A DNA stretch of 64,000 bases from Lentzea pudingi (GCF_014646255.1 NZ_BMNC01000002.1:866140-930139); one strand, 5' to 3'; positions 41,540 to 50,209 are shown, counted from the stretch's first letter. The notes: generated from the letters alone by a model not told the origin. Numbers and translations are program-made.

Positions 41540-42814
41540 CTAGCGCGGTGTGGTCGGCGCCTTCCAGGGGATGCCCACCACGTCCTGCGCCTTCGGCTTC
41601 GGCAGGAAGACGGCGAACGTCGCCGGCCGTGCCGTGGACAGCTCCAGCCGGCCGCCGTCCGCGTCGATCAGCGCCCGAGCGAGCGCCAGCCCCACACCGG
41701 TCGAGCCGCCACCCGACACACCTCGTTCGAAGATGTGCGCCGCCAGCTCGTCCGGCACGCCCGCACCGCCGTCGCTGACCTCGACGACGACAGTGCCCTC
41801 CTCGCTGCGTGCGGAGACCACGACGGATCCCTCGCCGTGGCGCAGGGCGTTGTCCAGCAACACCCCGATGGCCTCGCGCAGGCGAGCCGGGGTGGCGCGG
41901 GCCAGCAGGCCCTCCGGAACACGGACGCGCAACGCCCTGCCCTGGCTCCTGACCTGCTCACGCCACTCGTCGGCGATCACCGTGAGCGCGGGCCGCAGTT
42001 CCAGCGGTTCCGCGTCCACGGCTCGGGCCGCGCGGGCGGCGGCGAGCAGTTCGTCCAGCACGGCGGCCAGGCGTTCGGCCTGCTCCAGGGCCGCGCGGGC
42101 CTCGGCTGCCGTGTCGGGCTCCGGGTGCTCCGCCAGTGCCTCCAGCCGCAGTTGGAGGGCTGTGAGGCGGCTGCGGAGCTGGTGGGAGACGTCGCCGACG
42201 AGTTCGCGTTCACGCTGGACCAGGCGGGCGAGGGCCGTGGCGGAGGTGTCGAGGGCCTCGGAGACCGCGTCGAGCTCCTGGATGTTGTAGCGCTTCTCGT
42301 CCGCGCGGAAGTCGCCCGCGCCGAGGCGGGACGCACGGGCGGCCACGTGGACCAGCGGCCGGGCAAGCGTTTGCGCCGTGACCAGGGCGACGATCGTGCC
42401 GGTGCCGACGGAGATCGCCAGCAGGAGCAGCACGAGGCCCGCGACCTGGGCCTGCTGGGTGTGCATCGGTCCGGACGGGATCTCCAGCCGGACCGTGCCG
42501 TCCTGGGCGATCAGCAGTTCGACGGTCACCGGGTTCTCGCCGGGGTCGGGTCCCGTGACCTTGGTCGCCCCCTCCGACACCACCGTCAGGCGGCCGTCGG
42601 CCGGGATGGCGACCCTGACCTTCTCGATGTCGACGGGCTGCTGCTTGGCGAGCTGGTCGTCGATCGTCGTCGCGATCTGCTGGGCCTGGGCGGTGAGGCT
42701 GCCCCGGGCGGTGTCCTCGACGAGCTGCAGCGCGGTGTAGCCGAGCGGGAGGCCGAGCACGATGCCCGTGACGGCGACGGCGAGCAGGATCGCCCGCAGG
42801 ATCCGGCGGCGCAC
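41540..42814 (-). CDS. Sensor histidine kinase
   Basis: A 424-residue membrane kinase. Transmembrane helices at about 6-28 and 130-155 enclose an external sensor domain; a HAMP linker follows (ARPLVHVAARASRLGAGDFR), then the His box VGDVSHQLRSRLTALQLRL, N box IGVLLDNALRHGEGS, G1 DGGAGVPDELAAHIFERGVS and G2 GGGSTGVGLALARALI. GTG 42814 shares one base with the stop of the response regulator gene, so both are co-translated. The signal is unknown. Confidence 0.93.
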   Translation of the reverse strand: MRRRILRAILLAVAVTGIVLGLPLGYTALQLVEDTARGSLTAQAQQIATTIDDQLAKQQPVDIEKVRVAIPADGRLTVVSEGATKVTGPDPGENPVTVELLIAQDGTVRLEIPSGPMHTQQAQVAGLVLLLLAISVGTGTIVALVTAQTLARPLVHVAARASRLGAGDFRADEKRYNIQELDAVSEALDTSATALARLVQRERELVGDVSHQLRSRLTALQLRLEALAEHPEPDTAAEARAALEQAERLAAVLDELLAAARAARAVDAEPLELRPALTVIADEWREQVRSQGRALRVRVPEGLLARATPARLREAIGVLLDNALRHGEGSVVVSARSEEGTVVVEVSDGGAGVPDELAAHIFERGVSGGGSTGVGLALARALIDADGGRLELSTARPATFAVFLPKPKAQDVVGIPWKAPTTPR

Positions 42815-43488
42815 TAGTCGGCGTTGAAGCGGAACCCGCGGCCGCGCACGGTCGCGATGCGCTTCTCGGCGGAGTTCGGGGTGCCGTCGCTGAGCTTCCG
42901 GCGCAGCCACGACATGTGCATGTCGAGCGTCTTGCTGCCCTTCAGGTCCGGGTCGTTCCAGACCTCGGACAGGATCTCGTCGCGGCTCACGACCTGACCC
43001 GCGCGCTGGATCAGCACCTTGAGCAGCTCGAACTCCTTGTTCGCGAGCTGGATCTCGCCGCCGTCGACCGTCACGCGGCGGGCGGCCAGGTCGACGCGCA
43101 CACCGTTGACCTCCAGCGTCCCCGGCGCGCGGCGGCGCAGCAGGGCCCGGATGCGGGCCATCAGCTCGGCCAGGCGGAACGGCTTCGCGACGTAGTCGTC
43201 CGCTCCCGCGTCGAGCCCGACGACGAAGTCGACCTCGTCGGCGCGCGCGGTGAGCATCAGCACGGGCACGCCCCTGCCGCTCTGGCGCAGCCGCCGGCAC
43301 ACCTCCAGCCCGTCCATGCCCGGCAGGCCGAGGTCCAGCACCAGGAGGTCGATGCCCCCGGTGATGGCGGCTTCGAAGGCACTGGGCCCGTCACCGACGA
43401 CCTGCACCGAATAACCCTCCCGCGTCAACGCGCGGGAGAGCGGTTCGGCGATGGCCGGGTCGTCCTCGGCCAGCAACACCACGCTCAC
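42814..43488 (-). CDS. OmpR-family response regulator
   Basis: A 224-residue regulator: receiver with AEDDPAIAEPLSRALTREGY, phosphoacceptor Asp in LLVLDLGLPGMDGLEV, Thr in LMLTARADEVD and Lys in VAKPFRLAELMARI; winged-helix output with FELLKVLIQRAGQVVSRDEI and SKTLDMHMSWLRRKLSD. GTG 43488 was preferred over the longer frame to 43527 because it places the first beta strand at the N-terminus. Partner of the downstream kinase. Confidence 0.93.
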   Translation of the reverse strand: MSVVLLAEDDPAIAEPLSRALTREGYSVQVVGDGPSAFEAAITGGIDLLVLDLGLPGMDGLEVCRRLRQSGRGVPVLMLTARADEVDFVVGLDAGADDYVAKPFRLAELMARIRALLRRRAPGTLEVNGVRVDLAARRVTVDGGEIQLANKEFELLKVLIQRAGQVVSRDEILSEVWNDPDLKGSKTLDMHMSWLRRKLSDGTPNSAEKRIATVRGRGFRFNAD

Positions 43489-43520
43489 GGGCCCCAGCGT
43501 ATTCGTGGAACGATCGCCGC

Positions 43521-44300
43521 GTGTCACGCCACGATGCTGATCTCGAACTCGCCCTCCGCCTCGCCGACGCCGCCGACGCGATCACCGCGACCCGTTTCCG
43601 CGCCCACGACCTCGCCGTCGAGCGCAAGCCGGACCGCACGCCCGTCACCGATGCCGACATCGCGGTCGAGGACGCGGTCCGCGCCGTGCTGGCCGCCGAA
43701 CGCCCGGACGACGTCGTCATGGGCGAAGAACGCGGTGGCACGCTCGACGCGGCCCGCGTCTGGGTGCTCGACCCGATCGACGGCACGAAGAACTTCCTGC
43801 GCGGCGTACCCGTCTGGGCGACGCTGATCGCCCTGGTCGAGGACGGCGTGCCGGTCGTCGGCGTCGTGTCCTCGCCCGCGCTGAGCCGCCGCTGGTGGGC
43901 GGCCGCCGGTGGTGGCGCGTTCGCGTCGGACGCCTCCGGTGAGCGCGCGATCTCCGTGTCCGGCGTGCGTTCCCTGGAGGACGCCTACGTCTCGACGACG
44001 GACATCAAGTCGTGGGTCAAGTACCACTCTCGCGAGGCGTACCTGCGCTTGGTGGACGCGACCTGGGAAAGCCGGGCGTTCGGCGACTTCTACCAGCACT
44101 GCCTGGTCGCCGAGGGCGCCATCGACCTGGCGCCCGAGTGCGTGGCGAACCCGTGGGACATCGCCCCGTTCCAGGTGCTGGTGACCGAGGCGGGTGGCCG
44201 TTTCACCTCGCTCGACGGCGAGGAGCGCTACGACGGCGGCAGCGTGCTGACGTCGAACGGCCACCTGCACGAGGCCGCGCTCAAGCTGTTGGCACGGTAA
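43521..44300 (+). CDS. hisN: Inositol-monophosphatase-family histidinol phosphatase
   Basis: A 259-residue Mg-dependent phosphatase. Metal ligands are visible in MGEERGG, VLDPIDGTKNFLRGVPVWAT and NPWDIAPFQVLVTEAGGRF. Close relatives in actinobacteria are annotated HisN (histidinol-phosphate phosphatase); the general family also includes inositol and 3'-phosphoadenosine phosphatases, so the substrate is inferred. Divergent from the two-component genes; its last 20 nt overlap the convergent immunity gene. Confidence 0.88.
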   Translation: MSRHDADLELALRLADAADAITATRFRAHDLAVERKPDRTPVTDADIAVEDAVRAVLAAERPDDVVMGEERGGTLDAARVWVLDPIDGTKNFLRGVPVWATLIALVEDGVPVVGVVSSPALSRRWWAAAGGGAFASDASGERAISVSGVRSLEDAYVSTTDIKSWVKYHSREAYLRLVDATWESRAFGDFYQHCLVAEGAIDLAPECVANPWDIAPFQVLVTEAGGRFTSLDGEERYDGGSVLTSNGHLHEAALKLLAR

Positions 44301-44535
44301 GACTTCCGCGCGCGACCTGGGCCCAGGCCAGCCGGCCGAAGAGGTAGTGGCACGCCACGCTCTCGTCGTCGAACCGGGCCCAGTCGTAGCGGTTGCCCTG
44401 CTCCTGCCAGAACACCTCGTGCCCGGTCTCGTCGCTGAGCAGGCACCAGCGCCCCTCGGCCTCCTCACCGAGGCTGACGACGTCGTCGGCCACGCCGATC
44501 CTGGTCAGCCACTCGGGCAGCTGTTCGACGTTCAT
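44281..44535 (-). CDS. Putative immunity protein for the TNT toxin
   Basis: An 84-residue acidic cytoplasmic protein: MNVEQLPEWLTRIGVADDVV, CLLSDETGHEVFWQEQGNRY, ESVACHYLFGRLAWAQVARG. No catalytic motif. Its ATG overlaps the stop of the toxin gene by 4 nt, it is small and acidic, and it ends the toxin operon: the position and size expected for the cognate immunity protein. It is not obviously similar to mycobacterial IFT. The assignment is by context. Confidence 0.7.
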   Translation of the reverse strand: MNVEQLPEWLTRIGVADDVVSLGEEAEGRWCLLSDETGHEVFWQEQGNRYDWARFDDESVACHYLFGRLAWAQVARGSLTVPTA

Positions 44536-47066
44536 GCGGTGATCTCCGTGAGGTAGCCGAGCGCGACGAGGTCCGCGACGGGGTAGGTGGCGCGGTACCG
44601 GCTGCCGCCACCGGGCTGGCCGAACCAGGGCGCGCTGATCGTGCGGTGCACGGGCAGGTCCTTCTCGACGCGGTACCGCCGGTAGCCCTCGTCCGCGGCC
44701 TGGGGAGGCAGCGAGCGCTGGGCGAACGGCGTGCCCGCGGCGCTCAGGACACGGCCTTCCGGGGTGCCGAACCGGTCGAGCTCGGTGCCCGCCTCCACGA
44801 TCTCGGGCTGGCTGTCCTCGTAACCGCCCTCGCGTTCGACCGGCCAGCGCGGGGTGCCGTCCTCGTGCTGGAACAGGCTCTCCCAGTCGCGTTCGTGCAT
44901 GCCCGCGAGCGGGTCGTGGCCTTCGAGCAGCCCTTGCACGATCGGGTGATCCTTGCCGAGGCCGTCGTGCCGCGGGGACGGCTGCGTGGACGCCGTGTCG
45001 ACCCGCTGCGGGTGGTCGTCCGGACCGAACCGGGCAACGGCCTGCTCCTCCTCCCGCGGAGGCGGCGGAAGCTGACGGGCGGGCTTCGGGGCGAGCCGCG
45101 GCGCCTTGCCCGCGCTCAGGAAGATGGCCATGAACCAACTGCCCGCCGCGGCCGCCGTGTAGGTGTGGCCGATGATCTCGCCGGCGAGAACCTGGTCCTC
45201 CCGGCTCTCGAGGCGGTCGCTGAGCGCGTGCGACACCGGCTGACCGCCGGTGGCCGGCGGGCTCGACGTGGCGGTGTCGCCGAGATCGACGTCGGCACCG
45301 GGCGCGGCCGGCGTAGCGATCGTGTCGCCGACCTTCTGCGCACCAGCCGCGTCGGGCTCGGGCTCGCCGAACTCCCAGGCCTGCGCCTGCGCGTCCTTGG
45401 CCGCCTGTTCCTTGGCCAGCGCGTCCTTCGCCGTCACCTGGGCCTGCGGACTCTGGCCGTGCGCGGCGGTCTGCGTGCCGGACGAGGCCTGCCCCGGCCC
45501 CTGCACCTGGTTCGGCTGAACACCGGCCTGACCACCGAACTGGGTCGGCTGGCCAGCGACCGGCACGGCACCAGGAGCACCGGCCTTGGCCGCGGCGGCC
45601 TGCGCACCCGGCTTGGCGTCGCCGGACTTGACCTCGCCTGCCTTGACCTCACCGGCCCGCACCTCAGCGGCCTTGGCGTCCACCGCCTTGGCTGCCTGCT
45701 GCGCGGCCTGCCCCTGCTGTCCGGGAGCCTGCGCACCGCTCTGCTGCTGCTGGTGTCCCACGACGCCACCGACCTGGGAGGCAGCCGCCGGAGCAGCACC
45801 ACCGACAGGTCCGGCCGCCGGAGCAGCAGCAGCCACCGGACTGCCCATCGCCGGCGCCGCCGGAGCGGGCTGGGCGGCAGGAGCAGCGGGGGCCTGAGGC
45901 GCGGAGGACCCCTGACCGGGAACTTCACCGCCACGGATCAGCGGCTGGTCGAGCACAGCGGCGCCGGACGTCTGCGTCGTACCTTCGGCGATGGGGCCGA
46001 GGTTGCCCGCGACGCTCGGGATGACGTCGGCCACCGGCTGCACGACGGCCTGAACCGGGTTGGCCACGAGACCAGGCACCGGCCCCGGCCCATTGCCTTC
46101 ACCACGCCCAGAACCTTCACCACGTCCGTCACCACGACCATGCCCCGGACCGTCGCCATCGCCCCGCCCGTCGACCACGGGCCCGACGGTGTCACGGCCA
46201 CCGGGCACCGCGTCGACCACCGGCTGCACGACAGCGGCAGCCGGCGCGGTGACGGGCGCAGCGGCGTCGAGAACAGGTGCGGCAACGTCAGCCACCGCAC
46301 CGACAACAGGCGCAACGGGTGCGGTCACAGCACCAACGACAGGCGCGACCGGAGCCGTCACAGCACCGACAACGGGCGCCACGGTTTCAGTCACGGGAGC
46401 GACCACCGCAGCCACGGGCTCGACGACGGGGGCGACCACGCCCGCCACCGGCGCCACCACGCCACCGACGATGTCCGTGACGGGCGACAGCAACCCGCCG
46501 CTGCCGGTGCCGGGCCCGTGGGCGCCGGGAGCGGTGTTGACGGGATTCGTGCCCTGGCTCATGTCGATGCCGCTGTCCAACCGAATGGCCGAGGTCAGCG
46601 TGCTCTGCAGGTTCGCGACGTTGGCCGCGGCCCCCTTGGTGAGCGTGTCGAGCCCGAGCAACGCGGCGGGGTTGCCGGCGTTGGCCGAGGCCGCGGCGGC
46701 ATCGTTGTTCTTGGCCAGCGCCACCAACTCGCGCACGATCTCGACCTTCGCGGCACCCACCTGCTTGGCGGCGTGGTCGAGCCGGTCGGCAGCGGCATGG
46801 CACCCGCGGGCAGCACGGTGGAAGTCGCCGTCCGGCGCCACGACCTTGGCCCAACGCCCGCGCGCGGCGTCACCGGTCCCACCGGACATGCCGTCCAGCG
46901 CACGGTGGGCAGCACCATCGGACGTGGTGCCCAAGCTCTTGATCTTGTCGCCCGCCTCGCGCCACGCGGTGGCGCTGGACCGCATGGCGTCCTCGTCGGC
47001 CTTGGGCCACGAGACACCGGCCTTGGCCGCGATGGCGGTGAGTTCGGCGGGAAGCTCGATGCCCAT
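44532..47066 (-). CDS. Type VII secretion polymorphic toxin with C-terminal TNT domain
   Basis: An 844-residue protein. Residues 1-180 are a helical WXG100/PPE-like secretion domain (SSATAWREAGDKIKSLGTTS, GRWAKVVAPDGDFHRAARG). Residues about 190-650 are a low-complexity Val/Ala/Pro, then Gly/Asp, then Gln/Ala/Lys linker. The last 95 residues are a tuberculosis necrotizing toxin domain: GTELDRFGTPEGRVLSAAGT, PFAQRSLPP, YRRYRVEKDLPV and APWFGQPGGGSRY. In M. tuberculosis CpnT this domain hydrolyses NAD+. The stop overlaps the immunity gene. It is presumably exported by an ESX system, targeting other cells. Confidence 0.9.
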   Translation of the reverse strand: MGIELPAELTAIAAKAGVSWPKADEDAMRSSATAWREAGDKIKSLGTTSDGAAHRALDGMSGGTGDAARGRWAKVVAPDGDFHRAARGCHAAADRLDHAAKQVGAAKVEIVRELVALAKNNDAAAASANAGNPAALLGLDTLTKGAAANVANLQSTLTSAIRLDSGIDMSQGTNPVNTAPGAHGPGTGSGGLLSPVTDIVGGVVAPVAGVVAPVVEPVAAVVAPVTETVAPVVGAVTAPVAPVVGAVTAPVAPVVGAVADVAAPVLDAAAPVTAPAAAVVQPVVDAVPGGRDTVGPVVDGRGDGDGPGHGRGDGRGEGSGRGEGNGPGPVPGLVANPVQAVVQPVADVIPSVAGNLGPIAEGTTQTSGAAVLDQPLIRGGEVPGQGSSAPQAPAAPAAQPAPAAPAMGSPVAAAAPAAGPVGGAAPAAASQVGGVVGHQQQQSGAQAPGQQGQAAQQAAKAVDAKAAEVRAGEVKAGEVKSGDAKPGAQAAAAKAGAPGAVPVAGQPTQFGGQAGVQPNQVQGPGQASSGTQTAAHGQSPQAQVTAKDALAKEQAAKDAQAQAWEFGEPEPDAAGAQKVGDTIATPAAPGADVDLGDTATSSPPATGGQPVSHALSDRLESREDQVLAGEIIGHTYTAAAAGSWFMAIFLSAGKAPRLAPKPARQLPPPPREEEQAVARFGPDDHPQRVDTASTQPSPRHDGLGKDHPIVQGLLEGHDPLAGMHERDWESLFQHEDGTPRWPVEREGGYEDSQPEIVEAGTELDRFGTPEGRVLSAAGTPFAQRSLPPQAADEGYRRYRVEKDLPVHRTISAPWFGQPGGGSRYRATYPVADLVALGYLTEITA

Positions 47067-47067
47067 G

Positions 47068-47382
47068 TCAGCCGTCCAACCTTCGCATCGCGGACGAGTT
47101 GCTCTCCTCGACGTGCCGGTACGTAGAAGCCGTGGCGGCGAGCTTGTCGCTCACGTCCCCCAACGTCGAAGCAAGCCCCAGCACAGCACCGGTGGCGTCC
47201 CCAGAAGGCTTCTCGTGCGAAGCGGCAAAACTCCGCCCGACAGCGTCGTCCCCCCAACAGGCACCGAACGAGGCGAGCGCCCGATCGAGCGACCCCGCGA
47301 TCTCGCCGGCCTGCCCCGCAAACCCCTTGAGCTCACGCGCCCCGGCATCGAGCCGCTCGAGGTCGGCCGAGTACCCGCTCAT
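47068..47382 (-). CDS. WXG100-like ESX secretion partner
   Basis: A 104-residue helical protein: MSGYSADLERLDAGARELKG, GSLDRALASFGACWGDDAVG and LGDVSDKLAATASTYRHVEE. The WG in ACWGDDAVG occupies the turn of the WXG100 hairpin. Such proteins pair with the N-terminal domain of the adjacent toxin for export. ATG 47382 overlaps the YbaB-like stop by 4 nt and the stop is 1 nt before the toxin ATG. Confidence 0.82.
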   Translation of the reverse strand: MSGYSADLERLDAGARELKGFAGQAGEIAGSLDRALASFGACWGDDAVGRSFAASHEKPSGDATGAVLGLASTLGDVSDKLAATASTYRHVEESNSSAMRRLDG

Positions 47383-47867
47383 CGAACCCTCCTGTCGATC
47401 AGCTCGGAGTCGAGCCAACTCTCCCGCTGCTCGTTGTCCTCGTCGTCATCCACACGCCGACGACCAACCTGCCGCCCCAGATCCACGGTCTCGGTGCCGT
47501 CACCGACCGCATACTCGTCAGGCCGCAGATCAGCAGTCCCAGCGACCAACGACGCAGGATCCGTCGCAACGGGCAAAACAGCACTCAACGTCTGATAGGT
47601 GTCCTCGGCAGCCCCAGCAGCAGCCGCCGCCACGGTCCGCACGATCAACTCGGCCAGCTGCTCGGGCCGATGCCTGCGATAGGCCAACTCGGAAAGCTCG
47701 AGCCCCACCAGCGCACCCCCGGCCCCCACGGTCGCCGAGACCGTCCCGTCAGGACTAGCGGCCTGCCCGGACACAGCAGCAAGCTCACGCTGAACAGCAG
47801 CAAGCTGCTCACGGCTGCGCCGGTAGTCGGCGAGCATCTCCTCGACCTGCGCACGGTGGTCGTCCAC
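47379..47867 (-). CDS. YbaB/EbfC-like protein, first gene of the toxin operon
   Basis: A 162-residue protein: coiled-coil start VEEMLADYRRSREQLAAVQR, then a beta core TVSATVGAGGALVGLELSEL typical of the YbaB/EbfC DNA-binding family, a second helix QLAELIVRTVAAAAAGAAED and an acidic tail. Copies of this family commonly lead ESX substrate operons in Pseudonocardiales, where their job is uncertain (chaperone or nucleoid protein). Divergent from maoC. Confidence 0.8.
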   Translation of the reverse strand: MDDHRAQVEEMLADYRRSREQLAAVQRELAAVSGQAASPDGTVSATVGAGGALVGLELSELAYRRHRPEQLAELIVRTVAAAAAGAAEDTYQTLSAVLPVATDPASLVAGTADLRPDEYAVGDGTETVDLGRQVGRRRVDDDEDNEQRESWLDSELIDRRVR

Positions 47868-47950
47868 CGAGTCCCCCTCACACGCATAGCCCTGGGCTCG
47901 GGCTCTAGGACGCCGTCGCCCGTAGATCGGTTCCCAGCGGATTCAGTTAC

Positions 47951-47956
47951 TAGGAT
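47951..47956 (+). promoter_or_regulatory. -10 element for leaderless maoC-like gene
   Basis: TAGGAT, 6 nt upstream of ATG 47963; consistent with leaderless transcription. Confidence 0.45.
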
Positions 47957-47962
47957 CAACGG

Positions 47963-48403
47963 ATGATCGCCTTCGAGGATCTGCCCGCAGGCCGCATCAT
48001 CCCGCTCGGCGAGCTCACCGTCGACAGGGACGACATGCTGGACTTCGCGAAGAAGTTCGACCCGCAACCGTTCCACCTGGACGAGCAAGCGGGCAAGAAC
48101 TCGATTTTCGGCGGTTTGTCCGCCTCGGGTTGGTACACCGCCTCACTCTGGATGCGCCGCTGGGTGGACGAGGTACTCGCAGACTCCACCTCGCAAGGCT
48201 CCCCGGGAGGCCGGGAACTCTCGTGGCTAGCGCCCGTCTACCCAGGCGACACCCTCACCTTCGAGGCAAAGGTGCTCACCGCCCGCCTCTCAAAGAAGCG
48301 CCCAGAGCTGGGCCTGGTGGAGTTCGAGGGCACAGCAAGCCGAGGCGACGAGCTCGTCTACAGGTTCGTAGCGACGGGGATGTTCACGTCCCGCAACGCC
48401 TGA
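47963..48403 (+). CDS. MaoC-like (R)-specific enoyl-CoA hydratase/dehydratase
   Basis: A 146-residue hot-dog fold protein. The hydratase motif is FAKKFDPQPFHLDEQAGKNS, with Asp and His as the catalytic pair, followed by FGGLSASGWYTASLWMRR and the LSWLAPVYPGDTLTFEAKVL strand. It acts on acyl-CoA thioesters; the substrate is unknown. Toward the 3' end the gene uses A-ending codons (CCA, GCA, TCA) much more than typical genes in the window. Its 3' end faces the second copy of the 315-bp element. Confidence 0.88.
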   Translation: MIAFEDLPAGRIIPLGELTVDRDDMLDFAKKFDPQPFHLDEQAGKNSIFGGLSASGWYTASLWMRRWVDEVLADSTSQGSPGGRELSWLAPVYPGDTLTFEAKVLTARLSKKRPELGLVEFEGTASRGDELVYRFVATGMFTSRNA

Positions 48404-48406
48404 CCA

Positions 48407-48460
48407 CGCGATGCCGCAGGCGAGCCGTCCTTAGTCTCGCGATGCCGCAGGCGAGCCGTC
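48407..48460. repeat. Two 23-bp mini-repeat units
   Basis: The unit starting CGCGATGCCGCAGGCGAGCC (23 bp) occurs at 48407-48429 and 48438-48460, 8 bp apart, and at 11509-11531 with a one-mismatch copy at 11454-11476. The first unit here lies outside the 315-bp element, directly after the maoC stop. Confidence 0.8.
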
Positions 48461-48752
48461 TTTACCAAACACACTGGGTGGGGTGGCTTCGTCACGAGTC
48501 GTGCCATAGCTCTTGCTGCATGCCTGAAGGGGTGTCAACTCGACACGCTTTTCATCGAGTTGACACCCCTTCAGGCATGTGGCCCGCTCTTGGCTCGACT
48601 CGTGACGAAGCCACCCCACCGACGCAACCAACCTAAGCAACCGGCAGCCGCCGAAAGCAACAGGCGTGCCATCTACCCGCGTGGGGCGTGGACCCCGGCT
48701 TTGGATCAGATTGGCGGGGTCTGGGGCGGAGCCCCAGGTTCTTCAGCCAAGC
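48438..48752. repeat. 315-bp dispersed element, copy 2, with nested hairpins
   Basis: Colinear with 11509-11823 and in the same orientation. The outer 25-bp stem (48477-48501 with 48596-48620) is identical in both copies. The inner stem (about 48519-48543 with 48555-48579) differs at five base pairs, each changed on both arms so that pairing is kept. It again separates convergent genes (maoC and HMG-CoA lyase). The tail ends at the stop codon of the minus-strand gene. Confidence 0.85.
48721..48737 (-). terminator. Compact GC-rich hairpin at the HMG-CoA lyase 3' end
   Basis: CTGGGGC-GGA-GCCCCAG, identical to 11792-11808, 16 nt beyond the HMG-CoA lyase stop. Confidence 0.5.
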
Positions 48753-49685
48753 TCACTTCCCCAACGCCCGAACCACCCGAGAAGGACTGGGCCGCCCCAA
48801 CCGCTCAGCCATCCACACCGAGGTCTCGACCAACTTGTCGAGATCAACCCCGGTCTCAACCCCAAGCCCGTCCAACATCCACACCAAATCCTCGGTGGCA
48901 AGGTTCCCAGTAGCCGACTCGGCATACGGACACCCACCCAACCCACCAGCCGACGAATCCACAGTCGTAACCCCACAACGCAACGCGGCCAACGTATTGG
49001 ACAACGCCTGCCCATAGGTGTCATGAAAGTGCACAGCCAACCGGGAAACATCCCCAAACCCACCAAGCAACGCCTCAACCTGCCCAGGAGTAGCGACCCC
49101 GATGGTGTCCCCCAGCGACAGCTGCGAACACCCCATCTCCAACAGCCGCTCCCCAACCCCCACAACTTGGGCTCGGGAAACAGCCCCCTCCCAAGGGTCG
49201 CCAAAGCACATCGACACGTACCCGCGAACATCCATCCCAGCAGCCAACGCCCGAGCAACAGTCGGCTCGAACATCTCGAACTGAGATTCCAACGTCCGGT
49301 TCAAGTTGCGCGAAGCAAACGTCTCAGTGGCAGACGCAAAAATCGCGATGTGCTGAACCCCAGCTTCCAGAGCCCGATCCAGCCCACGCTCGTTGGGAAC
49401 CAACACGGGATAGGTCACGCCAGGACGCTGCACCAACCCGTCCAACAACTCAGCAGCATCAGCCAACTGCGGCACCCACTTGGGATGCACGAACGACGTG
49501 GCCTCCAAAACAGACAACCCAGCCGAAGCCAACCGATCCAAAAACTCCAACTTCACCGCAACAGGCACCACAACGGACTCGTTCTGCAGCCCATCCCGAG
49601 CCCCGACCTCCCAAATCGTCACCCGCGAGGGCAACTCCCGGGACGACGGCACAACATCGGGCAGCCCGACCTCACGCGCGCCCAT
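48753..49685 (-). CDS. Hydroxymethylglutaryl-CoA lyase
   Basis: A 310-residue TIM-barrel lyase that cleaves HMG-CoA to acetoacetate and acetyl-CoA, the last step of leucine breakdown. Signatures: WEVGARDGLQNE, EATSFVHPKWVPQLADA, YVSMCFGDPWEGAV, LSLGDTIGVATPGQ, LAVHFHDTYGQAL with metal His residues and GLGGCPYAESATGNLATEDL with the active Cys. ATG 49685 overlaps the PH-protein gene by 14 nt. The coding strand is G+T-rich at third positions, unlike most genes here. Confidence 0.94.
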   Translation of the reverse strand: MGAREVGLPDVVPSSRELPSRVTIWEVGARDGLQNESVVVPVAVKLEFLDRLASAGLSVLEATSFVHPKWVPQLADAAELLDGLVQRPGVTYPVLVPNERGLDRALEAGVQHIAIFASATETFASRNLNRTLESQFEMFEPTVARALAAGMDVRGYVSMCFGDPWEGAVSRAQVVGVGERLLEMGCSQLSLGDTIGVATPGQVEALLGGFGDVSRLAVHFHDTYGQALSNTLAALRCGVTTVDSSAGGLGGCPYAESATGNLATEDLVWMLDGLGVETGVDLDKLVETSVWMAERLGRPSPSRVVRALGK

Positions 49686-50196
49686 CAAGCACCCCAGGGT
49701 GGAAGTCGTCACCAGGATTGTCGTTGACCTCGCGGTACAACATCGTGTGCACCTTCTCCACGGACGGGATGTCGTCGAACTCGAGCGGCTCGTCCGAGGC
49801 CGACTCGATGATCAGGGTGCCGCAGCCGAGCAGGCGGTCGATGAAACTGTGCTCGAAGCGGACGCTGTTCACACGAGCCAAAGGGATGTCGAGGCCTGTG
49901 CGCTTGAACACTCCCTCGCGGTACATCACACGGTCCGACGTGATGATGAAGTGCGTGGTCCGCCAGCGCAGCAACGGCACGACCGTCAGCCACAGGACCA
50001 GCACCACGCCGATCACGGCCAGGGCGGTCAACGCGATCGAACCCCACGACTGGTCACCGACGAGCCCGGCCAGATAGGTGCCGAGCGCGACCACCACCAG
50101 CAGCCAGAACACCGGGAAGATCAGCATCTTCCAGTGGGGGTGCTTGTGGATCACGACGTGCTCGCCGGAGCTCAGCAGGTCGTCGGGGTAGGCCAT
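49672..50196 (-). CDS. Membrane protein with bacterial PH domain
   Basis: A 174-residue protein corresponding to Rv3278c. Two hydrophobic helices at about residues 24-44 and 52-76, then a PH-like (bPH2/DUF304) domain: RWRTTHFIITSDRVMYREGV and DIPLARVNSVRFEHSFIDRL, GCGTLIIESASDEPLEFDDI. Function not established. It lies between birA and the HMG-CoA lyase gene on the same strand. Confidence 0.9.
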   Translation of the reverse strand: MAYPDDLLSSGEHVVIHKHPHWKMLIFPVFWLLVVVALGTYLAGLVGDQSWGSIALTALAVIGVVLVLWLTVVPLLRWRTTHFIITSDRVMYREGVFKRTGLDIPLARVNSVRFEHSFIDRLLGCGTLIIESASDEPLEFDDIPSVEKVHTMLYREVNDNPGDDFHPGVLDGRA

Positions 50197-50209
50197 GCGC
50201 CAACCCTAA

